A stretch of 64,000 bases of DNA from Torymus aiolomorphi (GCA_036365515.1 CM070877.1:58272975-58336974); one strand, 5' to 3'; counted from the first letter of the stretch, positions 1 through 10,738 are shown. Made by a program: numbers and translations. Notes: a model not told the origin generated them from the sequence alone.

Positions 1-1071
1 ATTTTATAATACTATTATTAACATAATTTTGTTCAAATAAAGTTTTTTTCCTCCAAGATTTATGTAAAATAACGCAAAAATAAACGAAAAACTCGAGAAA
101 AAAGTTATTTCATTTTTTACTCCCATACAACTCGAAAGTGGAAAGTCTCATATAGCACAAAATTTAGGTCATATTATCAGCTATCTCTCAAAAAATTTGC
201 AGCCAAAAAAACATGGTGTTTTTGAGAAAAACGTGTTTCAAGTTTTCTTTTTGATTGGCGATTTCTAGGTTAGCTTTCATTATTTAAAAAAAAACTGATG
301 CGGAATGAAAGAGCATCTAAAACAACATCGAATGACTCGTGAAGCTAAAGAAAACTCCAAAAATCATAAAAATACTTGTAATTTCAATTTTATTTTGTCA
401 TTCATAATCATTTTAGAGGTTATCTTAAAAAGCAGCACAAAAAGTGTAATTTTGGTCTAATCAAAAAATGAAAAAATACGTTTTTCTTTATTTTGCATGA
501 GAAATAATATATTTCAATTTGGAATTTATTGATGACATGACTTCCGCAAGCCCGTACAATTTGAGATCGAATCGGTCTTCTCATTCTGTTTTAATTTTCA
601 ATTAGGTAATCTTTATTCTTCTTCGCGCTTCCAATAGTGTGTGGCTTGATTTTATGAGGCACCGGATTGGGGTGTGAAGAGTCAATTTTTGTATCATTAT
701 ATGAACTTTGATTACTGAAATGCAACGAATCAAATTTTTATTTTTGAAACATAATCTATTTGACACAATAAATTCATCTTTCTTTCTACAAAAAGAAAGT
801 TAATTTCTTCTCCCCTTATCCTGAGCCAAAAAATATAAAATAACTTAAATGGAATCTTGTCTGTTACAAGTGGCGATTCTGTCAGGATAAGGAGTTCTTC
901 AAAGAAAATATAGAAAGGAAGAATAGTTCGGCTTCTTGAAATTTCGAACACACATTTGAAGTATCAAGATTCCTTGCCTGTACTGCATCTCCAGACTTGC
1001 GGAATAGCACCTAAAGCAGTTAAGGTACCTAAATCATGCTAGAAAGATGCCACTATTATAAACTTTTATAA
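1..1071. other. AT-rich sequence without a supported gene
   Basis: I see only AT-rich sequence with long A and T runs and scattered stops on both strands. The only open frame is a short minus-strand one (730-951) with no recognisable motif and a biased Phe/Ile composition. Nothing here supports a gene or a named repeat family. Confidence 0.5.
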
Positions 1072-1283
1072 ATGCACAAAGTCATTTCACGACATATGTC
1101 GACCGATGACTATAGTGCGAAGATCCCCGAGCAACATTATCCCACTCATATATCAGATTTGCAAAAGTTTGGAGCAATATGCAAAACTGGAACATTCAAC
1201 AGTGAAGAAAGTTCACCCGGTTGCAAAGACGCCGGCCACTGCAAAGCGGGTTGCAGCTGCAAAGCGGGATGACACCGTAGAGA

Positions 1284-1336
1284 GCAACAACAACAGTAAC
1301 AACAACAGTAACGACGGCAGTAACAACAACAGCAAC
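1284..1336. repeat. CAA/CAG-type trinucleotide tract
   Basis: A run of caacaacagtaacaacaac-type triplets lies directly upstream of the Copia LTR start. In one frame it reads as Asn/Ser repeats at the end of a 78-codon open frame (1106-1342). The frame has no recognised domain, so I treat the tract as a simple repeat that was probably the Copia insertion site. Confidence 0.6.
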
Positions 1337-1571
1337 TGTTGAAAAATGTGATACATATATATTGTACCAATGTAACTATTATTTGTCGCCAAGTCTGTCG
1401 AGAGTAGACACACACATGTATGTCTCCCCTCCCGACTGTGTGCATGAGTATAGTTAAGTGAAGAAGTAGCGAGCAACGCTACGTTGAAAAGTGAGCACCT
1501 GGCGTGTGGCGCCAATTCAATAAACTAGTAATTTATTTAAAATGTCTCCTCTTTTTATTTACCAATCCACA
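1337..1571 (+). repeat. Copia 5' LTR (about 235 bp)
   Basis: It begins TGTTGAAAAATG and ends CCACA, the TG...CA form expected of an LTR. A polyadenylation-like AATAAA lies near 1519. Directly downstream is tggtggtagaacatgg, which sits where a minus-strand primer-binding site belongs. Gag follows after about 150 bp. The 5' boundary fits insertion in the CAA/CAG tract. There is no second LTR in the window to confirm the ends by comparison. Confidence 0.7.
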
Positions 1572-1718
1572 TCCTAATATGGTGGTAGAACATGGTTATT
1601 TAGTTTTTAGGTAAATCTACTTATCTTTATATGAACCTTCGGGAGAATATAAAGATAATTAACTAAGGATAAAACCGAGCACGAAGGAACGCCCAAAACA
1701 AAGGAAGTAGCTACAACA

Positions 1719-2615
1719 TTGGAGATCAAGCAAGAGAAAGATTCCAAACACAAAGGAACGTTCGAGAACGAAGAAGACAAAAGGGAGAGAAAGGAAGTCT
1801 TGATACCGGTGTTTGATGGAGAAGACTACAGTATGTGGAAGAAAAGAATTACGAAGTTAAAAAAATGTGATGTAATGATAACCAGAGCAAAAAGAGCACC
1901 ATATGAAGATAACTGGGATGAAAATGATTTAAAGGCAATAAATCTAATTTATAGTGCCATATAGAATAAACAATTGGAATTTGTTTCTCAAGAAACTACA
2001 GCTTATAAAATAATGAAGAAATTGAACGAAATTTATTCGAAAGAATCTAAGGCGTTACAAATTGTGTGTAGGAAAAAACTAGAAAATTTGAAACTAAATA
2101 ATTACAGTGATTCAGCGTCATTTTTCACCGGATTTGAAAAGACGGCAAATGAATTGAAAAACGCGGGTGCAAAAATAACTGAAAAAGAAAAGTTAAGCTA
2201 CATGTTGAACACGTTGCCGAGCCAGTACAGCTACATTGGCGATTTAATAGATACATTAAAAGTAGAGGATCAAACAGCATCATATGTAAAAAATAAAATC
2301 CAAATTGCTGGGATGAAGATTAATAATGATCATGGTGAAAGAAGATCGAATATATTTGCTGTAAAGAAGGATCAAAAGGGAAGTTGTTTTAATTGTGGGA
2401 AAACCGGGCATTTCGTACTAGAATTAAAAAATGGCGGCCAAGCGGGACCCAGCGTTGCAACATGGCGAGGCTCAACATGTGATCGCGATCGAGGCAGAGG
2501 AGGAAGAGGCAACGGCGGCAGAGAGCGCGGAAACTTCCGTCAGCAAGGGACCAGCATGAGCAAGCAGAGTCGCACGGGTGCAATGGATAGCTACAGCACA
2601 TGCGGCGCAGAGTAA
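1719..2615 (+). pseudogene. gag: Copia gag (capsid/nucleocapsid) relic
   Basis: The frame runs 1719-2615 with one in-frame TAG at 1962-1964. The early FDGEDYSMWKKRI segment resembles the gag polyprotein of Copia elements (UBN2/DUF4219 type), where the product packages element RNA. Near the C-terminus a zinc knuckle reads CFNCGKTGHF. The expected last Cys is a Leu codon here, so the CCHC finger is broken. An Arg/Gly-rich tail follows. The first codon is TTG and I see no convincing upstream ATG, so the true start is uncertain. Confidence 0.85.
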
Positions 2616-2639
2616 CTATAGTCAAGATAGGCTAAGTAA

Positions 2640-3720
2640 TGAAACACAGTGGCTACTAAGATAGCGATTGCACAGACCACATAATAAATAACGAAGATTA
2701 TTTTCATAAATGTATTGATCTTAAAGAACCGGTAAATATACTCTTAGGCGACAATAGATATATAAAAGCAACGAAAATTAGAAATGTAGCAAGCTATTTT
2801 GACGCGTTTGATAAACAGAATGAAGTAAATATGAGTAATGTCTTTTATGCCGAAAAGATGAATACAAATTTAATAAGTTTCGGAAAATTAACAGAGAACA
2901 ATACGATTATTTCAAAGGGAAATATAGTAAAAATAAATAGATAAAAATAATGTATTAATAGCTGTAGCATACAAAGAAAATGGAACTTACAAAATAAAAA
3001 GTACTTTGAAACACAGAGAGAATTTTGTAAATACAGCCGACTCTAACAATGATAATATGAGTTTGAAAGAGAAATGGCATAGAATATTAGGACACGTAAA
3101 TTTCGGATATCTAGATACACTATGTAAAAAACAGTTATTAACGGGTATTCCAAATGAACTTGAATCGGAATTTGTGAAATTTAACACTTGCATTGAAAAT
3201 AAGATGTATAACTTGCCATTTAGTAATAATAGGACAAAAGCTAACGATATTTGAAAATTATACATACTGATCGATGTGGTAGCTTTAAAACAGAGGGTTT
3301 GATGGGAGAAAGATATTTTGTTTCTTTCATTGATGATTGCAGTAAAATAGCGAAAATTTATTGTATAAAGTATAAAGATGAAGTTTTTGATTTCCTAGTT
3401 AGATTTGTAAATGAATGCGAAAATTTAACAGAAAAAAGGTAAAAATATAAAAATGTGATAACGGAAAAGAATATTTAAACAATCGGTTTTATAAATTTGC
3501 AAAAGATAAAGGTATTATTTTGAATAATTGTTCAGCTTATGTACATGAATTAAATGGTACAGCTAAACGGTTTAATAGACCGATAATGAATATGACGCGT
3601 TGTTTATTAGTTGATGCAAATCTATAAAAGTTTTTGGCCTGACATAATATGCGCTGCAACGTATTTGAAAAATCGTACTTTAGCCAGCACAATAGAAAGG
3701 TAAACTTCTTTTCAGATTTT
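2640..3720 (+). pseudogene. pol: Copia protease and integrase relic
   Basis: At 2660-2668 the protease active site, normally Asp-Ser-Gly, reads Asp-Ser-Asp before CTDHI. A GAG-pre-integrase segment (3006-3254) keeps the WHRILGH histidines, but the second Cys pair is incomplete. The integrase core starts at IIHTDRCGS (about 3256) and has a second Asp in DNGKEY (about 3457). The catalytic Glu of the usual AER-NR motif is Lys (AAA at 3565-3567). Several stops and frameshifts fall between these blocks, so neither enzyme can be made. Confidence 0.85.
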
Positions 3721-3739
3721 CTTTAGAAAAAAACCAAGT

Positions 3740-4402
3740 GTGAAACATTTACGTCTTTACGATATTAGAGTCTTTGTAAGAAAAGCGGAACAAAAAAGAA
3801 TTTCCAAATGGGATAAAAAAGCGGATATGGGTATTCTATTAGGTTATAGTGATGTAGGTGATAGAGTACTTTTAAATAATAGAATAATAGTTGCGAGACA
3901 CGTTGATATTGTGGAAAGAGATGTAAAATATATTGGCATTGATTATGCTGACGATGATATTAAAAACAATGCTATCCTAGATGACGATTTAAGCGATAAT
4001 GTGTTTAAACACCAGAATGAAATCAAAGAAAAGGAAAATAAAATAAAAAAGGGGGATACTGAAAATTTAGAATTAAAAATCCCACGCAGATCTACGCGTA
4101 ACAAAATAAGCCCAATAAGATATTCAGAGAATAGCTCGAATAATATTTATGTAAATTACTGTAGAGTAGATACTACATGTACATTTGAGGATGCGATGAG
4201 TAGTAATGATAGTAAGAACTGGATAAAAGCTATGGATAAAGAAATAGAAAGCTTAAATGAAAATAAAACATGGGAATTAGTTGAAAAGGTACCAAAACAA
4301 AAGGTCTTAGATGTGAAGAGTGTATATACAAGGAAGACTGACGATAAATATAAAACTAGGTTAGTCGCGAGAGGCTTTCAACAGATAAATGTAATTGATG
4401 AC
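3740..4402 (+). pseudogene. pol: Copia reverse transcriptase, N-terminal block
   Basis: The open frame starts with MKHLRLYDIR, which matches the integrase-RT linker of Copia polyproteins (SKWDKKADMGILLGYS, then ARHVDIVE). The RT domain start WIKAMDKEIESLNENKTWELV and LVARGFQQ follow. Identity ends at about 4402, where the inverted repeat of the inserted fold-back element begins. RT sequence resumes at 5646. The remaining 41 codons of the open frame come from the insert. Confidence 0.88.
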
Positions 4403-5643
4403 ATATCGTCGTGCGGTATGAAAAAAGCCAACTTTGGATTTGCAGGCGAAGAAAAGCCAACAACATGTATAAGGCGAAGAAAAGCCAGTTTGTGCCGGCG
4501 CTGGACGAAAATCCAATTCTGTTAGCAAAAATACTTTTACATACGCGTATTCATAAATGATGTTGTACATTATGCATGTGAATTTTAATTATTACAATAC
4601 AAATTACTATTAATACTATATATAAGCGGTACTAGGAATCCCGAATCACTGTCCCGATAATTACAGTTCTTTTATCATTGACTTTGTCAAAAGCACTGCA
4701 ATAAGTCGTTCATGAATTATAGTGTATGCGTAATTGTACATTTATTGTGCTACTTACACAGGAAAAGTCTTAGGAACGCAGTAGCCCCGGCCGGTGGCAC
4801 TGTTGCGTCAAACGCATGGAAGACCGCGCTACGCGTCTGCACCTAGGATTTGTTGCTCTTTTTTCGGATATATCCGAAAGCACAATAAACCTGCGATTGC
4901 GAGTACATTGGTTCAAGGTTCCCAGTACCGCTATTAATATAGTATTAAGAGTAATTGTATTGAGATAATTAAAATTCACAAGCATAATATACAGCATTGT
5001 CAACACGCGTACGTAATAGTACATTATGTAACAAGGGACTAAAGCCGCAGATTATTCTCGCGGATGAGTTCACTGCCTAAGCGAGCGTAGCGAAGCGAGC
5101 GAATATAGCAAGTGAAGCAGTGATCACCCAAGGGAATGATCGACTTTAGACCCGTGTTACATATAGTACTTTATTCCCATCGCCACTGTGGCCACTTCAT
5201 AGATTTGAAAAGTTATTTTGTATTTACGTGTTATAATTTTGTTAGTTTTAACCCAATTCACCATAAACGTAACGAATTAGACTACGTTCCCGCTAATGCG
5301 GGAATAAAGTAAAAGAGGGAATCAGACGCCACTTTTGCCCCGCTTTTCAGGCTATAAAATGACCATTATAGTAGAGATGGGAATAAAAGAATTTTTGCAA
5401 ACAGAATTGGATTTTTTTCTCGCGCAAAATATCGTCAGTTGACCTTTTTCGTCCAGGGACGGCGTAAACTGGTTTTTCTTCGCCAGGGAAAAGTCAAACT
5501 GGCTTTTCTTCGTCTGGGAAGACGCAAACTGGCTTTTTTTGCGGTATAGCCGTTTGTTGATTTTTCTTCGCCTTAGACGCGTTTTTGGCTTTTCTTCGCC
5601 TGTAACTTCAAAGTTGGCTTTTTCTCGTACCGCGCGACGATAT
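4403..5643. mobile_element. Fold-back DNA element (1.24 kb) inside the Copia RT
   Basis: The termini are inverted copies: ATATCGTCGTGCGGTATG on the left against ATATCGTCGCGCGGTACG read inward from the right. The subterminal parts carry many copies of GGCGAAGAAAAGCC (left) and its complement (right), in the layout of Foldback-type elements. No transposase is encoded. Copia RT coding flanks both ends, so this is an insertion. A smaller TAGTAC-type MITE sits inside it (5017-5171). Confidence 0.75.
5017..5171. mobile_element. Small TAGTACATTATGTAACA-type MITE, copy 1
   Basis: The ends are imperfect inverted repeats (TAGTACATTATGTAACAAGG and, inward from the right, AAGTACTATATGTAACACGG). The core contains gcgagcgtagcgaagcgagc and gtgatcaccc. 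A related inverted-orientation copy lies at 21539-21677 with the same ends, a similar gcgaagcgag core and the same gtgatcaccc word. No coding capacity. Confidence 0.65.
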
Positions 5644-5645
5644 CC

Positions 5646-5952
5646 GCTCTAATAGCAAAACCGCAAACTTTAAAAATCATGTTGTCTTTTTGTTGTCAAT
5701 CTGGTTTCATTATAGAACAAATGGATGTAATTACATCATTTCTTAAGGGTAAAGTAAACTCAGAGGTATATGTCAGTCAACCTACAATGTTACCTACAAG
5801 ATTACAATGATGGAACAAAAAGAGTTTGTAAATTATTAAAAGCATTATACGGAGTGTTGTGATAAATATCTATCAGGATTAGGATTTAAAAGGAGTAATG
5901 TTGATTATTGATTATATACTTATGGAAAAGGAGAACTAACTATATATACATA
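5646..5952 (+). pseudogene. pol: Copia reverse transcriptase, middle block
   Basis: Translation gives CCQSGFIIEQMDVITSFLKG then EVYVSQP, the highly conserved Copia RT segment that contains the first catalytic Asp (QMDV). Further on, KLLKALYG appears in another frame, so at least one frameshift lies near 5815. The block ends in the TTAA at 5953-5956 that was the target of the palindromic element. Confidence 0.85.
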
Positions 5953-5956
5953 TTAA

Positions 5957-8189
5957 CCCATTAACGCGCAAATGCACATTTTTGTGCACACATTTTCAAG
6001 TACAGAATTCTATTGGAAAAACAAAGTCATTTTTATCCAAAATCCTATATAGGGGGTTTTCGAGGGTGCTCTTTCAGAATCTGCAACTTATTTTGTAAAA
6101 AAGGTCAGTAAGTGTATTATTTTTGAGTTTTTTAAAAAAAAAGTCAAAAAATTTCATAAAAGTTTTTTTTTCAAATCAATTTTTGTTACTGTTTCTGTTT
6201 TTGGATAATCATATTACCGCCAGAAATCGTGGTCCGAATGTCTGGCGTTTCCAAAACACTGGTTGTGAATCTTTTTTCCCCTTTTAGCTTTTCCAAAATG
6301 GCGGATTTTGTGAAACAGCGTAATGTTAAACTTCATGATTTTTTTTCTCGAAATGTATGAACTTAACGAAAAAATGTTATAGAACAAAAAATGCTTAGAA
6401 TCACTCAAAAAATACGTATGAATTTTTTCAGAAGTTTTTGAACCAATTTTGAATTTGTTAATTTTTAACATTTTTGAAAAATCAAAAAATGTCTCAAAAA
6501 CTTCTGAAAAAAATCATACGTATTCTTTGAATGATTCTTAGCACTTCTTATTCTATAAAATTTTTTCGTAAAGTGTATTTTTTTCGAGAACAAAAATTTT
6601 GAAATTATGCATTACATAAATACACAAAACGTTGAATGGATTGAAGACTGTATAATCGTCATTCTGCCACTATAAATATGAAGTAAAATATAGCGTTGCC
6701 CAGTTCTCACCACGGGGAGGTAGACGATGCAAGAGAACCTTCTTTTTTTTTATATATTTTTTTTATGTTTTATATTTTTTATATTTTTTATATATTATTC
6801 TATTCTTTTGAATGTATAGAGAGAAAACAGTTTTTACAAACATGTAAACCACACACCTTGGAGAGCTTTCTAGTTCTGAGAGAACATTGTTTGTTAGAAT
6901 AGTTTCTTTGACTTGCGGACTGAACGGCATTACTGAATTTGTCATTACATGTTTTTTTTCCAAATAGCATTTAGCAATAGCCATACAATCATCTTTAGTA
7001 CCTATTTTTTTGCTCTTACCTGCTGTTGCAACATTTTACAAGACAATGGCGTTGGTAATTGCTATTTGGATACCTCTGATAAAAATGACCCAAGTGACCC
7101 ACTGTCTTGTACAATGTTGCAACAGCAGGTAAGAGCAAAAAAATAGGTACTAAAGATGTTTGTATGGCTATTACTAAAAGCTATTTGGAAAAAGAAAAAC
7201 ATGTAAAGCCCAAATTCAGTAATGCAGTTCAATCCGCAAGTCAAAGAAACTGTTCTAACAAACTAATGCTCTCTAAGAACTAGAAAGCTCTGCAAGGTGT
7301 GTGGTTGACATTTTTGTAAAAACTGTTTTCTCTCTATACATTCAAAAGAATAGAATAAAATATAAAAAATATAAAAAATAAAAAAAATATATAAAAAAAA
7401 GAAGAAGGTTCTCTTGCATCGTCTACCTCCCCATGGTTAGAACTGGGCAACGCTATATTTTACTACATATTTATAGTGGCAGAGTGATGATTATACAGTC
7501 TTCAATCTATTCAACGTTTTGTGTGTTTATGTAACGCATAATTTCAAATTTTTTTTTCTCAAAAAAAATACACTTTACGAAAAAATTTTACAGAATAAAA
7601 AGTGCTTAGAATCATTCAAAGAACACGTATGATTTTTTTTTTCAGAAGTTTTTGAGACATTTTTTGATTTTTCAAAAATGTTAACAATTAAAACATCAAC
7701 AGTGGTTCAAAAACTTCTGAAAAAATTCATACGTATTTTTTGAGTGATTCTAAGCATTTTTTGTTCTATAATATTTTTTCGTTAAGTTCATACATTTCGA
7801 GAAAAAAAATCATGAAGTTTAACATTACGCTGTTTCACAAAATCCGCCATTTTGAAAAAGCTAAAAGGGGAAAAAAGATTCACAACCAGTGTTTTGGAAA
7901 CGCCAGACATTCGGACCGCGATTTCTGGCGGTAATATGATTATCCAAAAACAGAAACAGTAACAAAAATTGATTTGAAAAAAAATGTTATTAAATTTTTT
8001 GGCTTTTTTTTTTTAATCTCAAAAATAATACACTTACTGACTTTTTTTTACAAAATAAGTTGCAGATTCTGAAAGAGCGCCCTTGAAAACTCCCTATATA
8101 AGATTTTGGATAAAAATGACTTCGTTTTTCCAATAGAATTCTGTACTTGAAAATGTGTGCACAAAAATGTGCATTTGCGCGTTAATGGG
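5957..8189. mobile_element. TTAA-flanked 2.2 kb palindrome, probably a rearranged piggyBac element
   Basis: Both ends carry CCCATTAACGCGCAAATGCA in opposite orientation, and the element is bounded by TTAA at 5953-5956 and 8190-8193, the target duplication used by piggyBac-type transposases. The two halves are near-perfect inverted copies over about 1.08 kb each around a roughly 50-bp unique centre (about 7045-7095). Removing it with one TTAA brings the Copia RT frame together. Each arm holds a relic resembling the C-terminal Cys-rich domain of piggyBac transposases, which suggests that two 3' ends became joined head to head. Confidence 0.8.
7120..7345 (+). pseudogene. piggyBac-like C-terminal cysteine-rich relic
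   Basis: In the right arm one frame reads VATAGKSKK then MAITKSYLEKEKH. After a frame change it reads CKVCG, a stop, then HFCKNCFLSIH. The left arm, on the minus strand, reads VCGLHVCKNCFLSIH without that stop. The C-x2-C-x3-C-x2-CF-x3-H pattern resembles the end of the zinc-binding domain of piggyBac-family transposases, which binds the transposon ends. With the TTAA target this makes piggyBac origin likely, but the relic is short and the assignment is moderate. Confidence 0.45.
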
Positions 8190-8453
8190 TTAATGTACGT
8201 TGATGACTTGTTGATTTGTAGTAAAAGCAGAAAGAAAATTCAGAGTATAAAAAAGGCTTTGCAAGAAAAGTTTAAGATGAAAGATCTAGGAGAAGTTAAA
8301 GAGTCTCTTGGTATTAATATAGAGTATAATTATCGAAATTGTGATATGAAAATACGTAAAACTATGTATATAGAGTCATTAGCTAATAAATATCAATTGC
8401 AGAATAGTAAATTAGATAGTATTCCTATGGATTCGAATCTTTAGATGACTGTT
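8190..8453 (+). pseudogene. pol: Copia reverse transcriptase, YVDD block
   Basis: The frame reads MYVDDLLICSKS, containing the catalytic YVDD of reverse transcriptase, then KFKMKDLGEVKESLGI, which is typical of Copia downstream of the active site. A stop (8443-8445) and loss of similarity follow at the edge of the next repeat. Connection and RNase H domains are missing. Confidence 0.88.
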
Positions 8454-8570
8454 CATATAAGCAAATCCAGCCCTCAAGGTTTTGCAGTGAGAAGATGTTG
8501 ACCTATCTCTAATATTTCTAGCTGAAATTGATCTTCTTCTTCGCTTTCTGCCATTTTCCTCAGTAGTTAT

Positions 8571-9270
8571 TGTGGCACCATGGGGCAGACACAACAAACC
8601 CCCACCACCGACTTTAAGGTCATTGACCCTTTCTGGTGGTGGGGGTTTATTATGTCTGCCCCATGGTGCCACAATATTCAAAATTCAAAATTATGATTTA
8701 AACTTAACTCTATGATTTCAAAATTTTAAATTATGATTTAAACTTAACTCTATGATTTCAAAATTTAAAATATAACTTGAACTTTTAAAATTTATATAAT
8801 ATTGAACTCTATGATTTAAAATTTAACTATACAATTTAACTCTATAATATTAACTATTATTGACTTAGTCAATTTATATAAGATAAGTGTATATTTATAT
8901 TTTAATTGTATAATTAAAAACAAAAATTGTTGGTGGTATTATAAGAAAAATTGATGTGTGTTTAAAATACTATCACAAGATTGTTTTCAATTGTTCAACA
9001 TTTTTCATATATATTTATTATATAAAAGTTGAATTGTAAAAGAAAAATTTTAAATCATAGTTTCATCAAATTTTAAATTATAAAGTTGAATTGTAAAAGA
9101 AAAATTTTAAATCATAGTTTCATCAAATTTTAAATTATTAAGTTGAATTGTAAAAGAAAAATTTTAAATCATAGATTCAAATTTTGAATATTATGGCACC
9201 ATGGGGCAGACATAATAAACCCCCACCACCAGAAAGGGTCAATGTATTATGGCTGCCCCATAGTGCCACA
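8571..9270. repeat. Hairpin-bounded AT-rich repeat (CCATGGGGCAGAC family), copy 1
   Basis: Two hairpins, 8571-8673 and 9192-9270, have arms starting GGCACCATGGGGCAGACA and containing AACCCCCACCACC. Between them is AT-rich sequence with tandem words such as ctatgatttcaaaattt and attttaaatcatag. A third hairpin with the same arms and the same AT-rich neighbour, in the opposite orientation, is at 39190-39554. The repeated pair suggests a non-autonomous mobile repeat. I do not know its class. Confidence 0.65.
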
Positions 9271-9360
9271 ATATTCAAATTTGAAACTATAGTTTCATAT
9301 ATAATTTAAAATCATATGATTTAAAATGACATATGATTTAAAATCACATATGATTTAAAA

Positions 9361-9394
<34 letters not shown>

Positions 9395-9399
9395 TTGAA

Positions 9400-9535
9400 A
9401 ATTAAAAAATGGCTATAAAAAAAATTAAATTTTACAAAAATAGAATATTGACCACAATTGTGGAAGCAAAATCTAAAAAAATGATCACTCTCCCGTTAAA
9501 ATCGGTCGAGTAGATCATGAGATATCAGCGTATAC

Positions 9536-9575
<40 letters not shown>

Positions 9576-9660
9576 ACGCGCGCGCACGCATGCACGCACA
9601 CATACACACACACAAACACATACACACACACACACACACATTTAAAAATAAGTATACACA
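9400..9660. repeat. Dispersed repeat ending in a CA microsatellite, copy 1
   Basis: The segment from aaaatggctataaaa through gtggaagcaaaat to gatatcagcgtatacggaca is followed at once by a long CA tract with some CG variants. The same roughly 140-bp sequence followed by a CA tract occurs at 28437-28720 in the same orientation, so the microsatellite is part of the repeat's 3' end. A separate pure CA run lies at 9361-9390. Confidence 0.7.
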
Positions 9661-9759
9661 CGCACACATTTTTAATAATAATATTTAAATAATTATAAGA
9701 ATACTTACATCATCATTTTCCGGCCCTTCGGCTATTGTGGCGGTTGTTATTAATTACTA

Positions 9760-9905
9760 CACACTTTGTCACTTTTTCATAGTTTTTACCACTGTCACTT
9801 AGAACTAAACAATATGCTACTTACTAAGCACTTTGTCATTCAAGTTAAATTATATTCCAAACACTTTGTCACTTAAGTATACGGTTCACTTTGTCACTAT
9901 AAACT
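9760..9905. repeat. Spaced copies of cactttgtcac
   Basis: The word cactttgtcac, or a close variant, appears at least four times in about 140 bp just 3' of the minus-strand ORF at 9943-10728. The spacing is irregular (about 35-70 bp). It could be 3'-untranslated sequence of that gene or a decayed minisatellite. Confidence 0.4.
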
Positions 9906-9942
9906 ATTTACAACTCCTCGATGTGTGTGTGTGTGTGCGCCA

Positions 9943-10728
9943 TCATGGCAAAAATTGCCTCTCGTTCTGGCAGTGCACTGTGTCTTCATTGCAGCCCGGG
10001 CACAACCAGAATCCGCAAGATGCACAACGAATCCAACGACGACTATGCTGGCACCAAAACCGTTTACCACAGCCGTAGCAAATGTCGCGATAGCGGCGTG
10101 GTGCATCATACATCACGTCTCGGCGACGGCGACTTATACGCTGCTGAATACCACGTAATCGCCGACGCATACGAGACATCTCTTCGTCGCGTTGTAACCG
10201 TAATAAATGTTGTATCCCGCGAAAAAATCTTCGTCGTACACACATCGCACGTCGCAGTGTCACTTCATCGATATTTAACTCGTTATCATTGTCACTTTCA
10301 CTTTCACTTTCGATATCTTCCACTTGATCAGGGTGATTATTATCGATGGTTTCGGCGTCGGAATCTATTTCCTCAGCCTCCACCACATCCATTGGCTGGT
10401 CATTCTCCTGATTTTCCTCTTCAATACTATCGCTCTCGAAGCCGCTGTCCACCTCCTCAACGGCAGCCTCATCGAAAGCATCTTGCAACAAATCTGCAAG
10501 TGCAGCGTCCTCCTCTAATTGTATTTGACGAGCCTGCTCTTCTAACAGAGCCTCCTGGAGTACCAGAGGTTGCACGCCTTCTTGCCGTATATTGTCAGCA
10601 ATTCTTGGCTCCCCCATATCGATCAAATTATTCACGAAATTCGCCAGCTCTTGTGGCGGCGAAGCGGTGTTGTGAACCAGCTCGGGGTGAGCGTCGATAT
10701 CGACGCGTACTTCCCCAATATTCTGCAT
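9943..10728 (-). CDS. Unrecognised acidic protein with C-terminal cysteine cluster
   Basis: A single 261-codon open frame starts at ATG 10728. Residues about 60-155 are very acidic (Glu/Asp/Ser-rich), residues 160-210 are Arg-rich, and the end has eight cysteines at about 217, 220, 226, 235, 238, 243, 246 and 253, in a CxxC-x5-C-x8-CxxC-x4-CxxC pattern with WIRCASCGFWLCPGC. This looks like a zinc ribbon or PHD-like fold. The strong composition shift and single exon fit either a host gene or a transposon-borne gene. The plus-strand frames in the same interval are shadows of it. A (GA) tract lies just upstream of the start. No function can be assigned. Confidence 0.6.
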   Translation of the reverse strand: MQNIGEVRVDIDAHPELVHNTASPPQELANFVNNLIDMGEPRIADNIRQEGVQPLVLQEALLEEQARQIQLEEDAALADLLQDAFDEAAVEEVDSGFESDSIEEENQENDQPMDVVEAEEIDSDAETIDNNHPDQVEDIESESESDNDNELNIDEVTLRRAMCVRRRFFRGIQHLLRLQRDEEMSRMRRRLRGIQQRISRRRRDVMYDAPRRYRDICYGCGKRFWCQHSRRWIRCASCGFWLCPGCNEDTVHCQNERQFLP

Positions 10729-10738
10729 AATAGGGTAG

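Larger units (their letters stand above)
1337..8453 (+). mobile_element. Copia-type LTR retrotransposon, decayed, with two nested insertions and no 3' LTR
   Basis: The order LTR - gag - protease - integrase - reverse transcriptase is the Pseudoviridae/Copia order. Recognisable pieces are gag with a CCHC-like knuckle (1719-2615), an Asp-protease relic (about 2660), GAG-pre-integrase and integrase (3006-3720), and RT in three blocks (3740-4402, 5646-5952, 8190-8453). The RT gaps are exactly filled by a fold-back element (4403-5643) and a TTAA palindrome (5957-8189). Coding similarity stops near 8453, before RNase H, and no second LTR was found. Stops, frameshifts and changed catalytic residues show that it is inactive. 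Confidence 0.9.
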
